Assembly: GCA_052117605.1 (NCBI GenBank)
Contig: JBQKIT010000010.1
Source: CAG-791 sp000431495
GTDB taxonomy: Bacteria; Bacillota; Clostridia; Lachnospirales; Lachnospiraceae
DNA length: 64,000 bases
Strand: one strand, 5' to 3'
Part shown: piece after piece, positions 1-9,303 of the stretch
Numbering within the stretch: the stretch's first letter is position 1
Layout: each line of letters begins with the position of its first letter
Made by a program: the position numbers and the translations under genes
Notes under the pieces: generated by a model
Database searches by the model: none
Seen by the model: only the letters and a program-made list of their open reading frames with translations
What the model was told of the DNA's origin: nothing

Positions 1-687
1 GAGGTGTTTCACAAGGGAATGGGCTCTGTCGCAGAGCGCAACTTCCGTCCGCATGTACAGTGCGTCAAAATGACGCGTGACAACCGATTCCTCTGCGCGG
101 CGGATCTTGGTCTGGATCATACGAATGTCTATGCCTTCAACACAGTAACCGGAAAGATCAAGCAGGTGGATATCATTCACGGTGAGCTGGAATCGGCACC
201 CCGCCACATTAAGTTTTCGAAGGATGGAAGATTCCTTTATATCGTGAATGAGATGAAGTGCTCGATTGATGTTTTCAGTTATCATCTGAAGAACAATGAG
301 CCGGAGTTTGAGAAGGTGCAGACGGTTTCCACGCTGAACAATTATCATTCGGCGGATGCCGCGGCCTCTGCCCTGAATCTTTCCGATGATTTCAGGTATC
401 TGGTGACCTCAAACGCAGGGGATAATTCCGCAGCTGTTTTCTCCATCGATGAGAAGACCGGCATGCTTACGAAGATTCTCTGTCTTCCGGTATCCGGTGA
501 CTACCCGAAGGACTGTGCCCTGTTCCCGGACAATCGCCACCTCGTTGCAGTCAACCATGAGTCCAACACGATGACCTTCTTTACCTGTGACCTGAAAAAG
601 GGCCTGATCATCATGAAGGGAAAGGAGCTTCATGTGGATCGTCCGAACTGCGTGATTTTCCATAAGCTGATCGATGACCAGATTTAA
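1..687 (+). CDS. Lactonase-family beta-propeller protein, 3' part
   Basis: The reading frame is open from the first base, so this is the C-terminal 228 codons of a gene that starts upstream of the window. The protein shows repeated propeller blades with the pattern hydrophobic-D-x-R-x-L/h-V-x-N (FSKDGRFLYIVNE, NLSDDFRYLVTSN, LFPDNRHLVAVNH), as in the 6-phosphogluconolactonase-type lactonase family (PF10282). Members of that family hydrolyse sugar lactones such as 6-phosphogluconolactone or muconolactone, but many are uncharacterised, so the substrate here is not known. A GTG at position 4 is in frame but has no ribosome binding site in view and would remove the first blades. The gene stops 32 bases before aroC. 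Confidence 0.8.
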   Translation, partial: EVFHKGMGSVAERNFRPHVQCVKMTRDNRFLCAADLGLDHTNVYAFNTVTGKIKQVDIIHGELESAPRHIKFSKDGRFLYIVNEMKCSIDVFSYHLKNNEPEFEKVQTVSTLNNYHSADAAASALNLSDDFRYLVTSNAGDNSAAVFSIDEKTGMLTKILCLPVSGDYPKDCALFPDNRHLVAVNHESNTMTFFTCDLKKGLIIMKGKELHVDRPNCVIFHKLIDDQI

Positions 688-719
688 GTTTTTGATTCTG
701 AGAAAGTAGAGATTTCAAT

Positions 720-1841
720 ATGGCAGGTTCGTATTTTGGAAACATTCTTCGTGTGACGACCTTCGGGGAATCGCACGGAGCAGGTGTCGGGGCGGTTCTT
801 GACGGCTTTCCGGCAGGAATGGAACTGACAAATGAGGATATTCAGGAGTATCTGGACCGGAGGAAACCGGGCAGAAACAGCATTTCGACGCCCCGTAAGG
901 AGGATGATCTGGTCGAGATTCTCTCCGGAACCTTTGAGGGGAAAACAACCGGTACGCCGATTGCGCTTCTGATCCGCAACAACAATCAGAACCCGCGGGA
1001 TTACAGCGAGATTGCAGACTGCTTCCGGCCGGGACATGCAGATTATACCTATCAGTGCAAATATGGCTTTCGCGATTACCGGGGCGGCGGAAGATCTTCT
1101 GCCAGAGAGACGGCGGCAAGAGTTGCAGCCGGAGCCATTGCAGAGAAGTTTCTGAAGGAACTTGGCATTGATTTCTGCTTCTATACCGCGGCGATCGGGG
1201 ATGTTGTCATTGATCCGGATCGCTTTGACAGGGAGCTGATTCGGAAGACTCCGACCTGTATGCCGGATGAAGAGGCAAACGATGAGGCGGTTGCGCTGAT
1301 TGAAGCCTGCCGGGAGGAACAGGATTCCATCGGCGGTATCGTGAAGGGTGTGATTTCCGGGGTTCCTGCAGGGATCGGTGATCCGACGATGCAGAAGCTT
1401 GACGCACGGCTTGCCGATGCCCTGATGGGCATCAATGCCTGCAAGTCCGTCGGCGTAGGAGACGGAATGTTTGCCGCGTATGCAAGAGGCTCGGAGAACA
1501 ACGATCCGTTTTACACCAACGAAAACGGAATCATCAGCAAGAGGTCCAATCATGCGGGCGGAATTCTCGGCGGCATCTCAGACGGCTCAGACATTGTGCT
1601 GACTGCCGCGTTTAAGCCGACACCTTCCATCGCACAGCCCCAGGAGACGGTCATGCTGGACGGCATCCCGAAGGCACTTGTCATTCACGGACGACATGAT
1701 CCCACCGTTGTTCCGCGGGCAGTTGTAGTCTGTGAGACCATGTGCGCACTGACCATTCTGGATGCCATGCTTACGAACATGACGGCAAGGGCGGAAAATG
1801 TCCGGAAGTTTTATTCCGAAGAAGCTACCGGCGAAATCTGA
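720..1841 (+). CDS. aroC: Chorismate synthase
   Basis: This 373-residue protein matches chorismate synthase along its whole length. The enzyme converts 5-enolpyruvylshikimate-3-phosphate to chorismate with reduced FMN, the last common step to aromatic amino acids. The N-terminal FGESHG signature carries the conserved His19, and the RKPGRNSISTPRKEDD stretch is the Arg-rich substrate/FMN-binding region; the usual second histidine region (SNHAGGILGGISDG) is also present. Length is normal for the family. Another shikimate-pathway gene, aroB, lies far away at 53.3 kb, so the pathway is scattered. The start ATG lies 32 bases after the lactonase stop. Confidence 0.97.
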   Translation: MAGSYFGNILRVTTFGESHGAGVGAVLDGFPAGMELTNEDIQEYLDRRKPGRNSISTPRKEDDLVEILSGTFEGKTTGTPIALLIRNNNQNPRDYSEIADCFRPGHADYTYQCKYGFRDYRGGGRSSARETAARVAAGAIAEKFLKELGIDFCFYTAAIGDVVIDPDRFDRELIRKTPTCMPDEEANDEAVALIEACREEQDSIGGIVKGVISGVPAGIGDPTMQKLDARLADALMGINACKSVGVGDGMFAAYARGSENNDPFYTNENGIISKRSNHAGGILGGISDGSDIVLTAAFKPTPSIAQPQETVMLDGIPKALVIHGRHDPTVVPRAVVVCETMCALTILDAMLTNMTARAENVRKFYSEEATGEI

Positions 1842-1843
1842 TA

Positions 1844-1867
1844 TCAGGGCTCTGCCCCTGGATTTTT
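1844..1867 (+). terminator. Weak terminator-like hairpin after aroC
   Basis: A six-pair stem (TCAGGG with CCCTGG, one G-U pair) with a 6-base loop is followed directly by ATTTTTA. The stem is short, so termination may be partial. It begins two bases after the aroC stop codon. Confidence 0.35.
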
Positions 1868-1892
1868 ACGAGGAGAAATAAAGGAAAAGCAT

Positions 1893-3044
1893 ATGCCACA
1901 GCAGGATTATACGTATGAAATTATCAATACGGACGGAAGAGCCAAGCGCGCGCACATGACCACGGTGCATGGCACGATTGAGACTCCTGTTTTCATGAAT
2001 GTCGCAACAGCGGGAGCCATCAAGGGAGGGCTCTCTGCGCAGGATCTTCGTGACATTGAGACACAGGTGATGCTCAGCAATACCTATCATCTGCACGTCC
2101 GCACCGGAGATGCCGTGATCAAAGAGCTCGGTGGTCTTCACAAATTCACAACCTGGGATCGTCCGATTCTGACGGATTCCGGCGGATTTCAGGTGTTTTC
2201 GCTGGCAGAGCTCCGCAAAATCAAGGAAGAGGGCGTTTCGTTCCATTCACATGTGGACGGAGCAAATATTTTCATGGGACCGGAAGAGTCCATGACCATT
2301 CAGTCGAATCTGGGCTCTACCATTGCCATGGCCTTTGACGAATGCGCACCGGCCCTTGCCGACCGCACTTATGTGGAGAATTCCGTGGCAAGAACCACAA
2401 GATGGCTTGCGCGCTGTCAGAAGAAAATGGCGGAGCTTCGGCAGGAGGATGGCTGCGTCAATCCGCACCAGCTCCTGTTTGCCATCAATCAGGGAGCTAT
2501 TTTCCATGATATCCGCGTGGATCATGCCAAACAGATCGCGGAGATGGAGCTTGACGGCTATGCAATCGGCGGGCTTGCCGTTGGAGAAAGCCATGAACAG
2601 ATGTACAGTGTTCTGGATGAGGTGGTTCCGCATCTTCCGAAGAACAAGCCGACGTATCTGATGGGCGTCGGTACGCCGGAGAACATTCTGGAAGCTGTGG
2701 ATCGCGGCGTTGATTTCTTCGACTGTGTTTATCCGTCTCGAAACGGACGTCACGGAAATCTGTACACCAATCACGGGACGCTTCACATCCGGAATGCCGC
2801 CTATGAAAAGGATATGCGTCCGATTGATGAGACCTGTGGCTGCCCTGTCTGCCGCGGAGGATATTCCAGAGCCTACATTCGTCATCTTCTGAAGGCACAG
2901 GAATCTCTGGGACTGCGCTTTTGCGTCATGCACAACCTGTATTTCTACAATCATCTGATGAAGGAGATCCGGGATGCGATCGATGCAGGCATGTATCCGA
3001 TTTACAAGGCGCACAAGCTGGAGGACCTGAAGGGAACGCCTTGA
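1893..3044 (+). CDS. tgt: tRNA-guanine transglycosylase
   Basis: This 383-residue protein is queuine/preQ1 tRNA-ribosyltransferase, which swaps guanine 34 of GUN-anticodon tRNAs for preQ1 on the way to queuosine. The DSGGFQVFSL motif carries the conserved Asp95, the FFDCVYPSRNGRHG motif carries the nucleophilic Asp near residue 277, and the zinc ligands C315, C317 and C320 occur in CGCPVC followed by a downstream His. Length and motif order are typical of the bacterial enzyme. In many bacteria tgt is followed by yajC, as here, although a promoter-like site separates them in this genome. Confidence 0.97.
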   Translation: MPQQDYTYEIINTDGRAKRAHMTTVHGTIETPVFMNVATAGAIKGGLSAQDLRDIETQVMLSNTYHLHVRTGDAVIKELGGLHKFTTWDRPILTDSGGFQVFSLAELRKIKEEGVSFHSHVDGANIFMGPEESMTIQSNLGSTIAMAFDECAPALADRTYVENSVARTTRWLARCQKKMAELRQEDGCVNPHQLLFAINQGAIFHDIRVDHAKQIAEMELDGYAIGGLAVGESHEQMYSVLDEVVPHLPKNKPTYLMGVGTPENILEAVDRGVDFFDCVYPSRNGRHGNLYTNHGTLHIRNAAYEKDMRPIDETCGCPVCRGGYSRAYIRHLLKAQESLGLRFCVMHNLYFYNHLMKEIRDAIDAGMYPIYKAHKLEDLKGTP

Positions 3045-3047
3045 TGC

Positions 3048-3070
3048 TATGATACATTTTCTGTATCATA
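3048..3070. other. Hairpin downstream of tgt
   Basis: An 8-base perfect inverted repeat (TATGATAC / GTATCATA) with a 7-base loop begins 4 bases after the tgt stop. There is no T-run after it, so it may be an RNA 3' end stabiliser or a poor terminator. Confidence 0.3.
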
Positions 3071-3114
3071 CAGGCCTCTTATACAGGAGAAAATATCCGC
3101 TTTTTCAAAAATGC

Positions 3115-3144
3115 TTGTCCAGTATTTAATGTTTGTTGTATAGT
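3115..3144 (+). promoter_or_regulatory. Putative sigma-A promoter for yajC
   Basis: TTGTCC and TATAGT hexamers are separated by 18 bases. They end 65 bases before the yajC start and lie after the tgt hairpin. Confidence 0.4.
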
Positions 3145-3209
3145 AAATGGAAATTGGCACCGGGGCAGGGATCCGGCGCCGAAGAATGACTCATGGAGGA
3201 GATTGTATT

Positions 3210-3539
3210 ATGTTTCTTAGTTCATCCGCAGCAGGAAGCTCTACGATGGTGATGGTGATTTATCTGGTAGTCATCGTTGCGTTTTTCTATTTCTTCTTTA
3301 TTCGTCCGCAGAATAAGGAGAAGAAGCAGAAGGATGCTCTTCTTGCTTCTGTAGCAGTAGGAGACAGCGTGCTTACGACTGCTGGTTTCTACGGAGTTAT
3401 CGTTGACATGAACGACGATACCGTAATCGTTGAGTTTGGCAACAACAAGAACTGCCGCATTCCGATGCAGAAGGCAGCGATTGTACAGGTTGAGAAGCCT
3501 GAGGATGCCATCGCAGAAGACGAATCCAAGACGAAATAA
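3210..3539 (+). CDS. yajC: Preprotein translocase subunit YajC
   Basis: This 109-residue protein has one N-terminal transmembrane helix (about residues 12-32, ending FFFIRPQNKEKKQKD) and a small soluble domain with the GDSVLTTAGFYGVI motif, as expected for YajC, the accessory subunit of the SecDF-YajC membrane complex. The start was placed at the ATG at 3210 because GGAGGA lies 7-12 bases upstream; a longer in-frame reading from 3147 would add 21 residues without a good ribosome binding site. secD and secF, which often follow yajC, are absent here; a terminator follows instead. Confidence 0.92.
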   Translation: MFLSSSAAGSSTMVMVIYLVVIVAFFYFFFIRPQNKEKKQKDALLASVAVGDSVLTTAGFYGVIVDMNDDTVIVEFGNNKNCRIPMQKAAIVQVEKPEDAIAEDESKTK

Positions 3540-3588
3540 AGCTGGGTTTGCCGAAGAATGAAATGACATGGCCGCTGTGCTGCGGCAA

Positions 3589-3622
3589 ACACAAAAAGAA
3601 GGCCAAGGCCTTCTTTTTGTGT
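3589..3622. terminator. Terminator between yajC and leuB
   Basis: A 16-base perfect inverted repeat (ACACAAAAAGAAGGCC / GGCCTTCTTTTTGTGT) with an AA centre. The A/T runs inside the stem make it able to end transcripts on either strand. It lies 50 bases after yajC and about 85 bases before leuB. Confidence 0.75.
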
Positions 3623-3706
3623 ATTCCTGTCCGTTATCTGCAGCTTTTCTTCGGGTTCGGAACAGGGAAATCAGCACAGATCGCAGGATGCAGAGGAGGA
3701 CAGACG

Positions 3707-4807
3707 ATGGAGATGAAGATTGCAGTAATCGGCGGAGACGGAATCGGCCCGGAAATTGTTGCCGAAGCCAGAAAGGTATTGGATCGTGTCTGTGAGAAGT
3801 ACGGGCATACCATTCATTACACGGATATTCTGATGGGAGGGTGCTCCATAGACCGTTACGGCGTTCCGCTGACACAGGAAACCATTGACATTGCAAAGAG
3901 CAGCGATGCCGTTCTGATGGGCTCCATCGGGGGAGATGCGAAAACCTCTCCCTGGTATCAGCTTTCGCCTGAAAAGCGTCCGGAGGCAGGACTTCTGGCA
4001 ATCCGGAAGGCACTCGGACTGTATGCCAATCTTCGTCCCGCTTATCTGTTTCCGGAGCTTGCGGCTTCCTGCCCTCTGGCAGCCAGAGAGGGAGGACGGA
4101 AATTTGATCTCATCATCGTCCGTGAGCTGACCGGAGGTCTGTATTTCGGCGATCGCTGGACGAGAGAGGAGGACGGCGTCCTCACTGCGGTGGATACGCT
4201 GAAGTACAACGAGAATGAAATCCGCCGCATTGCAAAGACCGCCTTTGAAATTGCAGGAAAGCGCAGGAAAAAGGTGACCAGCGTAGATAAGGCAAACGTT
4301 CTGGACACCTCCAGACTCTGGAGAAAAATTATCCATGAGGTGGCCGCAGATTATCCGGAGATTGAGCTTTCGGATATGCTGGTTGACAACTGCGCAATGC
4401 AGCTTGTGAAGGACCCGGAGCAGTTCGACGTTGTGGTAACCGAGAACATGTTCGGAGATATTCTTTCGGATGAAGCCTCCATGATCACGGGATCGATCGG
4501 AATGCTGTCCTCTGCATCTCTTAACGAGAGCAGCTTCGGACTTTATGAGCCCAGCCATGGCAGTGCACCGGATATTGCGGGGCTTGGCATTGCCAATCCC
4601 ATTGCGACGATTCTTTCCGCAGCCATGATGCTCCGTTATTCCTTCGGTCTTGTGAAGGAGGCAGACGCCATCGAGGAAGCGGTGAAGAAGACCCTTTCGG
4701 ATGGGATCCGGAGCGTGGATCTGATGCCGAAGAATCCGGAAGAGGCAAAAGGAATGACAAAGGTCTCCTGCTCGGAAATGGGAGATGCCATTGCAGACAG
4801 AATCTGA
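3707..4807 (+). CDS. leuB: 3-isopropylmalate dehydrogenase
   Basis: This 366-residue enzyme of leucine synthesis oxidises and decarboxylates 3-isopropylmalate with NAD+. It begins MEMKIAVIGGDGIGPEIV, the family's usual N-terminus, and carries the metal and substrate regions (residues around VRELTGGLYFG, and DMLVDNCAMQLV) and the NAD-binding GLYEPSHGSAPDIAG motif. The start at 3707 is chosen because GAGGAGG lies 7 bases upstream; the frame is open further upstream to 3548 but that would run through the preceding terminator. leuA, leuC and leuD are not in the window. ilvD starts 42 bases downstream. Confidence 0.96.
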   Translation: MEMKIAVIGGDGIGPEIVAEARKVLDRVCEKYGHTIHYTDILMGGCSIDRYGVPLTQETIDIAKSSDAVLMGSIGGDAKTSPWYQLSPEKRPEAGLLAIRKALGLYANLRPAYLFPELAASCPLAAREGGRKFDLIIVRELTGGLYFGDRWTREEDGVLTAVDTLKYNENEIRRIAKTAFEIAGKRRKKVTSVDKANVLDTSRLWRKIIHEVAADYPEIELSDMLVDNCAMQLVKDPEQFDVVVTENMFGDILSDEASMITGSIGMLSSASLNESSFGLYEPSHGSAPDIAGLGIANPIATILSAAMMLRYSFGLVKEADAIEEAVKKTLSDGIRSVDLMPKNPEEAKGMTKVSCSEMGDAIADRI

Positions 4808-4849
4808 GAATATCGAAGCTGCAGGCAGCAGCGGAAAGGAATCGAACGC

Positions 4850-6529
4850 ATGATTAGTTCAAATGTCAAGGAAGGGGTTCAGCAGGCTCCGCACAGAAGT
4901 CTGTTCAACGCCCTTGGATTTACCAAAGAAGAGATGAAGAAGCCGATGATCGGAGTCGTCTGCTCCTATAATGAGATTGTTCCCGGGCATATGAATCTGG
5001 ACAAGATTGCAAATGCTGTAAAGCTTGGCATCGCCGAAGCAGGCGGAATGCCGGTTATGTTCCCGGCCATCGCGGTCTGCGACGGCATTGCCATGGGACA
5101 TGTCGGAATGAAGTATTCGCTGGTCACCCGCGACCTCATTGCGGATTCGACAGAGTGTATGGCAAAGGCTCACCAGTTCGACGGCCTTGTTATGATTCCG
5201 AACTGCGACAAGAATGTTCCCGGTCTTCTGATGGCAGCGGCAAGAGTCAATATCCCGACTGTTTTTGTTTCCGGTGGTCCGATGCTTGCCGGTCATGTAA
5301 ATGGAAGAAAGCGCTCTCTTTCCTCTATGTTTGAGGCAGTAGGAGAGTTTGATTCCGGAAAAATCACAGCGGAAGAGCTTGCCAATTTCGAGGAAAATGT
5401 CTGCCCGACCTGCGGCTCCTGCTCCGGAATGTACACGGCAAATTCCATGAACTGCCTGACGGAGGCAATCGGAATGGGACTTCCCGGAAACGGAACGATT
5501 CCGGCAGTATATTCGGCACGTATCCGCCTTGCGAAGGAGGCCGGATATGCGGTCATGGATATGATCAGAAAGAATATCCGCCCGCGGGACATCATGACAA
5601 AGACGGCCTTCACCAATGCAATGACGGTGGATATGGCGCTTGGATGTTCCACGAATACCATGCTGCATCTTCCTGCCATCGCGCATGAATGCGGCATTGA
5701 GCTGAATATGGAATTTGCCAATGAAATTTCCGACCGGACACCGAACCTGTGCCACCTGGCACCGGCAGGTCCGACCTATATGGAAGACCTGAATGAGGCA
5801 GGCGGTATTTACGCCGTTATGCATGAGCTTACAAAGAAGAATCTCCTGGATCTTGACGGAATCACGGTTACCGGAAAGACGGTTGGCGAGAACATTGCAA
5901 ATGCGGTTAACCGCAACCCGGAGGTCATCCGGCCGATCGAAAATCCGTTCATGGCAAACGGTGGAATTGCGGTCCTCAAGGGAAATCTTGCACCTGATAC
6001 CGGAATCGTCAAGAGAAGTGCAGTGGCACCGGAGATGATGACGCATGAAGGACCTGCCCGCGTTTTCGACTGCGAGGAGGATGCCATCAAGGCCATCACC
6101 ACAGGTCAGATCCATGAGGGCGATGTTGTTGTCATTCGTTATGAAGGGCCGAAGGGCGGTCCCGGTATGCGTGAGATGCTGAATCCGACTTCTGCCATCA
6201 TCGGCATGGGACTTGGTTCCACCGTGGCACTGATTACGGACGGACGTTTCTCCGGAGCTTCCCGCGGAGCTGCAATCGGACATGTAAGTCCCGAGGCTGC
6301 GGTTGGCGGACCGATTGCTCTTGTGCATGAAGGGGATACCATCCTTGTTGATATCCCGAACAATCGTCTGGAGCTGAAGGTTTCGGAGGAAGAACTGGCG
6401 GGGAGGCGCGCTGCATGGACACCGAAGAAGCCGAAGATTACGGAAGGGTATCTGGGCCGCTATCAGGCACTGGTGACATCCGGTAATCGCGGAGCAATTC
6501 TGGAGCTTCCGAAGGAGCTTCAGAACTGA
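4850..6529 (+). CDS. ilvD: Dihydroxy-acid dehydratase
   Basis: This 559-residue Fe-S enzyme dehydrates 2,3-dihydroxy-isovalerate and 2,3-dihydroxy-3-methylvalerate to the keto acids for valine, isoleucine and leucine. The cluster-ligand cysteines are visible in CDKNVPG and in CPTCGSCSGMY, and the C-terminal GRFSGASRG motif is intact. Length is standard for the family. It sits between leuB and ilvB (16-base gap to the latter), forming a branched-chain amino-acid operon. No frameshift or missing motif is seen. Confidence 0.97.
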   Translation: MISSNVKEGVQQAPHRSLFNALGFTKEEMKKPMIGVVCSYNEIVPGHMNLDKIANAVKLGIAEAGGMPVMFPAIAVCDGIAMGHVGMKYSLVTRDLIADSTECMAKAHQFDGLVMIPNCDKNVPGLLMAAARVNIPTVFVSGGPMLAGHVNGRKRSLSSMFEAVGEFDSGKITAEELANFEENVCPTCGSCSGMYTANSMNCLTEAIGMGLPGNGTIPAVYSARIRLAKEAGYAVMDMIRKNIRPRDIMTKTAFTNAMTVDMALGCSTNTMLHLPAIAHECGIELNMEFANEISDRTPNLCHLAPAGPTYMEDLNEAGGIYAVMHELTKKNLLDLDGITVTGKTVGENIANAVNRNPEVIRPIENPFMANGGIAVLKGNLAPDTGIVKRSAVAPEMMTHEGPARVFDCEEDAIKAITTGQIHEGDVVVIRYEGPKGGPGMREMLNPTSAIIGMGLGSTVALITDGRFSGASRGAAIGHVSPEAAVGGPIALVHEGDTILVDIPNNRLELKVSEEELAGRRAAWTPKKPKITEGYLGRYQALVTSGNRGAILELPKELQN

Positions 6530-6545
6530 ATGAGGAGATACTGCT

Positions 6546-8252
6546 TTGAAGTTAAATGGTTCTGAAATCATCGTAAGATGCCTGCTGGAGCAGGACGTCG
6601 ATACTGTATTCGGATATCCGGGCGGAGCTATTTTAAATGTTTACGATGCCCTCTATAAGAACAGCGATAAGATTCGCCACATTCTGACAAGCCACGAGCA
6701 GGGAGCGGCACATGCTGCGGATGGATATGCCCGTGCATCCGGCAAGGTCGGAGTCTGCATGGCAACCTCCGGCCCCGGAGCCACCAATCTGGTTACCGGC
6801 ATTGCAACGGCCTACATGGATTCGGTTCCCATGGTTGCGATCACCTGCAATGTGACGCTGCCTCTTCTTGGAAAGGATTCCTTTCAGGAGGTCGATATTG
6901 CAGGAATTACCATGCCGGTTACCAAGCATGGCTTCATCGTAAAGAATATTGAAGAGCTTGCACCGACGATTCGAAAGGCCTTCCGGATTGCAACAACCGG
7001 CCGCCCCGGTCCTGTCCTTGTGGATGTCACAAAGGATGTCACGGCTGCTGTCTGCGAGTTTACGCAGGAGACCAGGGAACAGATCCGGGCGGAGAAGGAT
7101 GCTGCAGCGGAAAAGATCGGAAATTTCTCGCAGGAGGATATCGATCTTGCCATCTCCATGATTGAGAATGCAAGGCGGCCGTTTCTTTATGTCGGAGGAG
7201 GCGCCGTCATCTCCGGTGCCTGGCAGGAGGTTCGGCATCTGGATGAGCTTCTGGATGCTCCTGTGTGCGACACACTGATGGGAAAGGGTGTCTTTGACGG
7301 GCATGACCGGCATTACACCGGAATGATTGGAATGCACGGCACCAAGGCCTCCAACTTCGGGCTTTCCAGAGCAGATCTGGTCATTGCCCTGGGAACCCGT
7401 TTCTCGGATCGTCAGACCGGAAATCCGAAGAAATTTGCAGAGCATGCAAGAATCCTGCAGATTGACGTGGATGAAGCCGAGATCAATAAGAACGTGAAGG
7501 TTGATCTTGCCCTTGTCGGAAATCTGAAGGAAATTCTTGCAAAGATCAACAAAGGACTGACAAAGACCAGCCACGAGCTGTGGATGAGCGAAATCAGGGA
7601 TCTCAAGGAGAGATATCCGCTTCACTATGATCCTGCCAGACTCACCTGCCCGATGGTCATAGAGGCACTTGACAAGGTGACCGATGGAAAGGCAATCGTT
7701 ACCACAGATGTCGGACAGCACCAGATGTGGGCGGCACAGTATTATACCTATTCCGAACCCAGAACCTTCCTGACAAGCGGAGGGCTTGGTACGATGGGAT
7801 ATGGCCTTGGGGCCTGCATCGGTGCCAAGACGGCACGTCCCGATAAGATCTGCGTCAACATTGCAGGGGATGGATGCTTTCGTATGAATCTGATTGAGCT
7901 TGCCACCGCCAGCCGTTATGATATCCCGATTATAGAGATTGTGATCAATAATCAGGTTCTCGGTATGGTAAGGCAATGGCAGACGTTGTATTATGGAAAA
8001 CGCTACAGTGCAACGGTTCTGACCGATAAGGTGGATTATTGCAAAACCGCGGAAGGACTTGGCTGCAAGGCCATCCGGATCAGCAGACCCTCGGAGGTTG
8101 AGAGTGCTCTGAGAGAAGCCATAGCTGCAAAGGGACCGGTTGTCATTGAATGTGTTATTGATGAAGATGACAAGGTATTTCCGATGGTATCTCCGGGAAC
8201 CTCCATTGAGGAAGCATTTGATGAAACAGACCTTCTTGAAAAGGAGAAATGA
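6546..8252 (+). CDS. ilvB: Acetolactate synthase large subunit
   Basis: This 568-residue thiamine-diphosphate enzyme condenses pyruvate to acetolactate, or pyruvate plus 2-ketobutyrate to acetohydroxybutyrate. The catalytic Glu is in TSHEQGAAHAADGYARASG and the ThDP/Mg site is GDGCFRMN followed by NNQVLGMVRQWQ. The start codon is TTG, supported by GAGGAGA 7 bases upstream. The C-terminus continues to residue 568 with no extra domain. No ilvN regulatory subunit gene follows; instead the stop codon overlaps the next gene (ATGA at 8249-8252), so the two are likely co-translated. Confidence 0.95.
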   Translation: MKLNGSEIIVRCLLEQDVDTVFGYPGGAILNVYDALYKNSDKIRHILTSHEQGAAHAADGYARASGKVGVCMATSGPGATNLVTGIATAYMDSVPMVAITCNVTLPLLGKDSFQEVDIAGITMPVTKHGFIVKNIEELAPTIRKAFRIATTGRPGPVLVDVTKDVTAAVCEFTQETREQIRAEKDAAAEKIGNFSQEDIDLAISMIENARRPFLYVGGGAVISGAWQEVRHLDELLDAPVCDTLMGKGVFDGHDRHYTGMIGMHGTKASNFGLSRADLVIALGTRFSDRQTGNPKKFAEHARILQIDVDEAEINKNVKVDLALVGNLKEILAKINKGLTKTSHELWMSEIRDLKERYPLHYDPARLTCPMVIEALDKVTDGKAIVTTDVGQHQMWAAQYYTYSEPRTFLTSGGLGTMGYGLGACIGAKTARPDKICVNIAGDGCFRMNLIELATASRYDIPIIEIVINNQVLGMVRQWQTLYYGKRYSATVLTDKVDYCKTAEGLGCKAIRISRPSEVESALREAIAAKGPVVIECVIDEDDKVFPMVSPGTSIEEAFDETDLLEKEK

Positions 8253-9151
8253 GGCGGCAGATGAAGAAGCAAGAGGTAAGGTTGAAGCATTTTGGAAAAA
8301 CATCCTGGTCAGGGGCGGAATGCCTGCTTTCAGGAATTGCTTTCTGTATGATGATCTGTCTGCTTCTTCTGACGAAGGCATTTTCCCTGCAGGCACGCGC
8401 GGCAGTGCTTCCGCCTGCTCCGCAGTGCAGAATTACCTATGATTTCGGAAAGGGAAAGACCTATACCGTAACGCCGGAGCTTGCGATGACCATGATGGTC
8501 ACGAACAAGGACGGAAGCCATTACATTGATCCGAAGACCGGCTATTATGTGTGCGATTCCAATAAGATGCAGAGCTTCTTTTCCGGATTGCAGAAGCTGT
8601 ATCCGCCGCAGAACAGTGTCCCCAATACCGCAGGATTCCAGAAAACGGACGGCACCTTTCTTCCGGTGGATGGAACCTTTCAGATGACCGGCTACTTCGA
8701 TGTGAATGCCGAGATCAATTATCTGGCTGCTGCCATGATGGAGCAGCGGACGGAAACCCACACGCCGATTCTTCGCTGCGGAGGAACGTATGTGGAGATT
8801 GACATCGCCAATCAGATTCTGTATTACTACGAAAACGGAATCCGGCGTTTCTCATCCTCTGTTGTTACAGGCAATCACCGGCTTGGTCATGATACTCCGA
8901 CCGGTGTCTATAAGATCCGCGGAAAGCAGCGCAACATCACGCTGGTCGGACCCGGATATGCTTCTCCTGTGAAATACTGGATGAATTTTATCGGAAACAG
9001 TCATGGAATTCACGACGCTAACTGGCGATCGAAATTCGGCGGATCGGTCTATCTGACAAATGGTTCCCACGGCTGCGTCAATGTTCCTCCGTCAGCCATG
9101 CCGGAGCTTTACGGAATGGTACAGACGGGGACACCGGTTGTTCTGTACTGA
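8249..9151 (+). CDS. L,D-transpeptidase (YkuD domain)
   Basis: This protein of about 300 residues has an N-terminal hydrophobic segment (about residues 25-50), so it is exported or anchored outside the membrane. The C-terminal YkuD domain contains HGIHDANW and the SHGCVN active-site motif with Cys276. Such enzymes make 3-3 peptidoglycan cross-links or attach proteins to the wall. The central part has no family I recognise. The ATG at 8249 overlaps the ilvB stop; an ATG at 8261 with GAGGCGG 6 bases upstream is an alternative start that loses four residues. The pairing of a wall enzyme with ilvB has no obvious metabolic logic. Confidence 0.88.
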   Translation: MRRQMKKQEVRLKHFGKTSWSGAECLLSGIAFCMMICLLLLTKAFSLQARAAVLPPAPQCRITYDFGKGKTYTVTPELAMTMMVTNKDGSHYIDPKTGYYVCDSNKMQSFFSGLQKLYPPQNSVPNTAGFQKTDGTFLPVDGTFQMTGYFDVNAEINYLAAAMMEQRTETHTPILRCGGTYVEIDIANQILYYYENGIRRFSSSVVTGNHRLGHDTPTGVYKIRGKQRNITLVGPGYASPVKYWMNFIGNSHGIHDANWRSKFGGSVYLTNGSHGCVNVPPSAMPELYGMVQTGTPVVLY

Positions 9152-9303
9152 CCGGACAGACCATATCCGGCGTGCCTGCCGGAGTAAGGATGTGGGCGCG
9201 GAATGTTTCCGCTTCACATAGATCATGATGGCCTGCAGTCATTGCAGGTGACATCAGAACAGAAAATGGAATTGCACAGGATTGCAGTTCCAAGAGGAGG
9301 TAG

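Noticed and set aside
4859..6571. Long minus-strand open frame (570 codons) opposite ilvD
   Set aside because: It mirrors ilvD codon bias, has no recognisable domain, and ilvD is certain on the plus strand.
6633..8396. Long minus-strand open frame (587 codons) opposite ilvB and the transpeptidase
   Set aside because: Antisense shadow of two strong plus-strand genes; low-complexity His/Cys/Arg-rich translation and no ribosome binding site.
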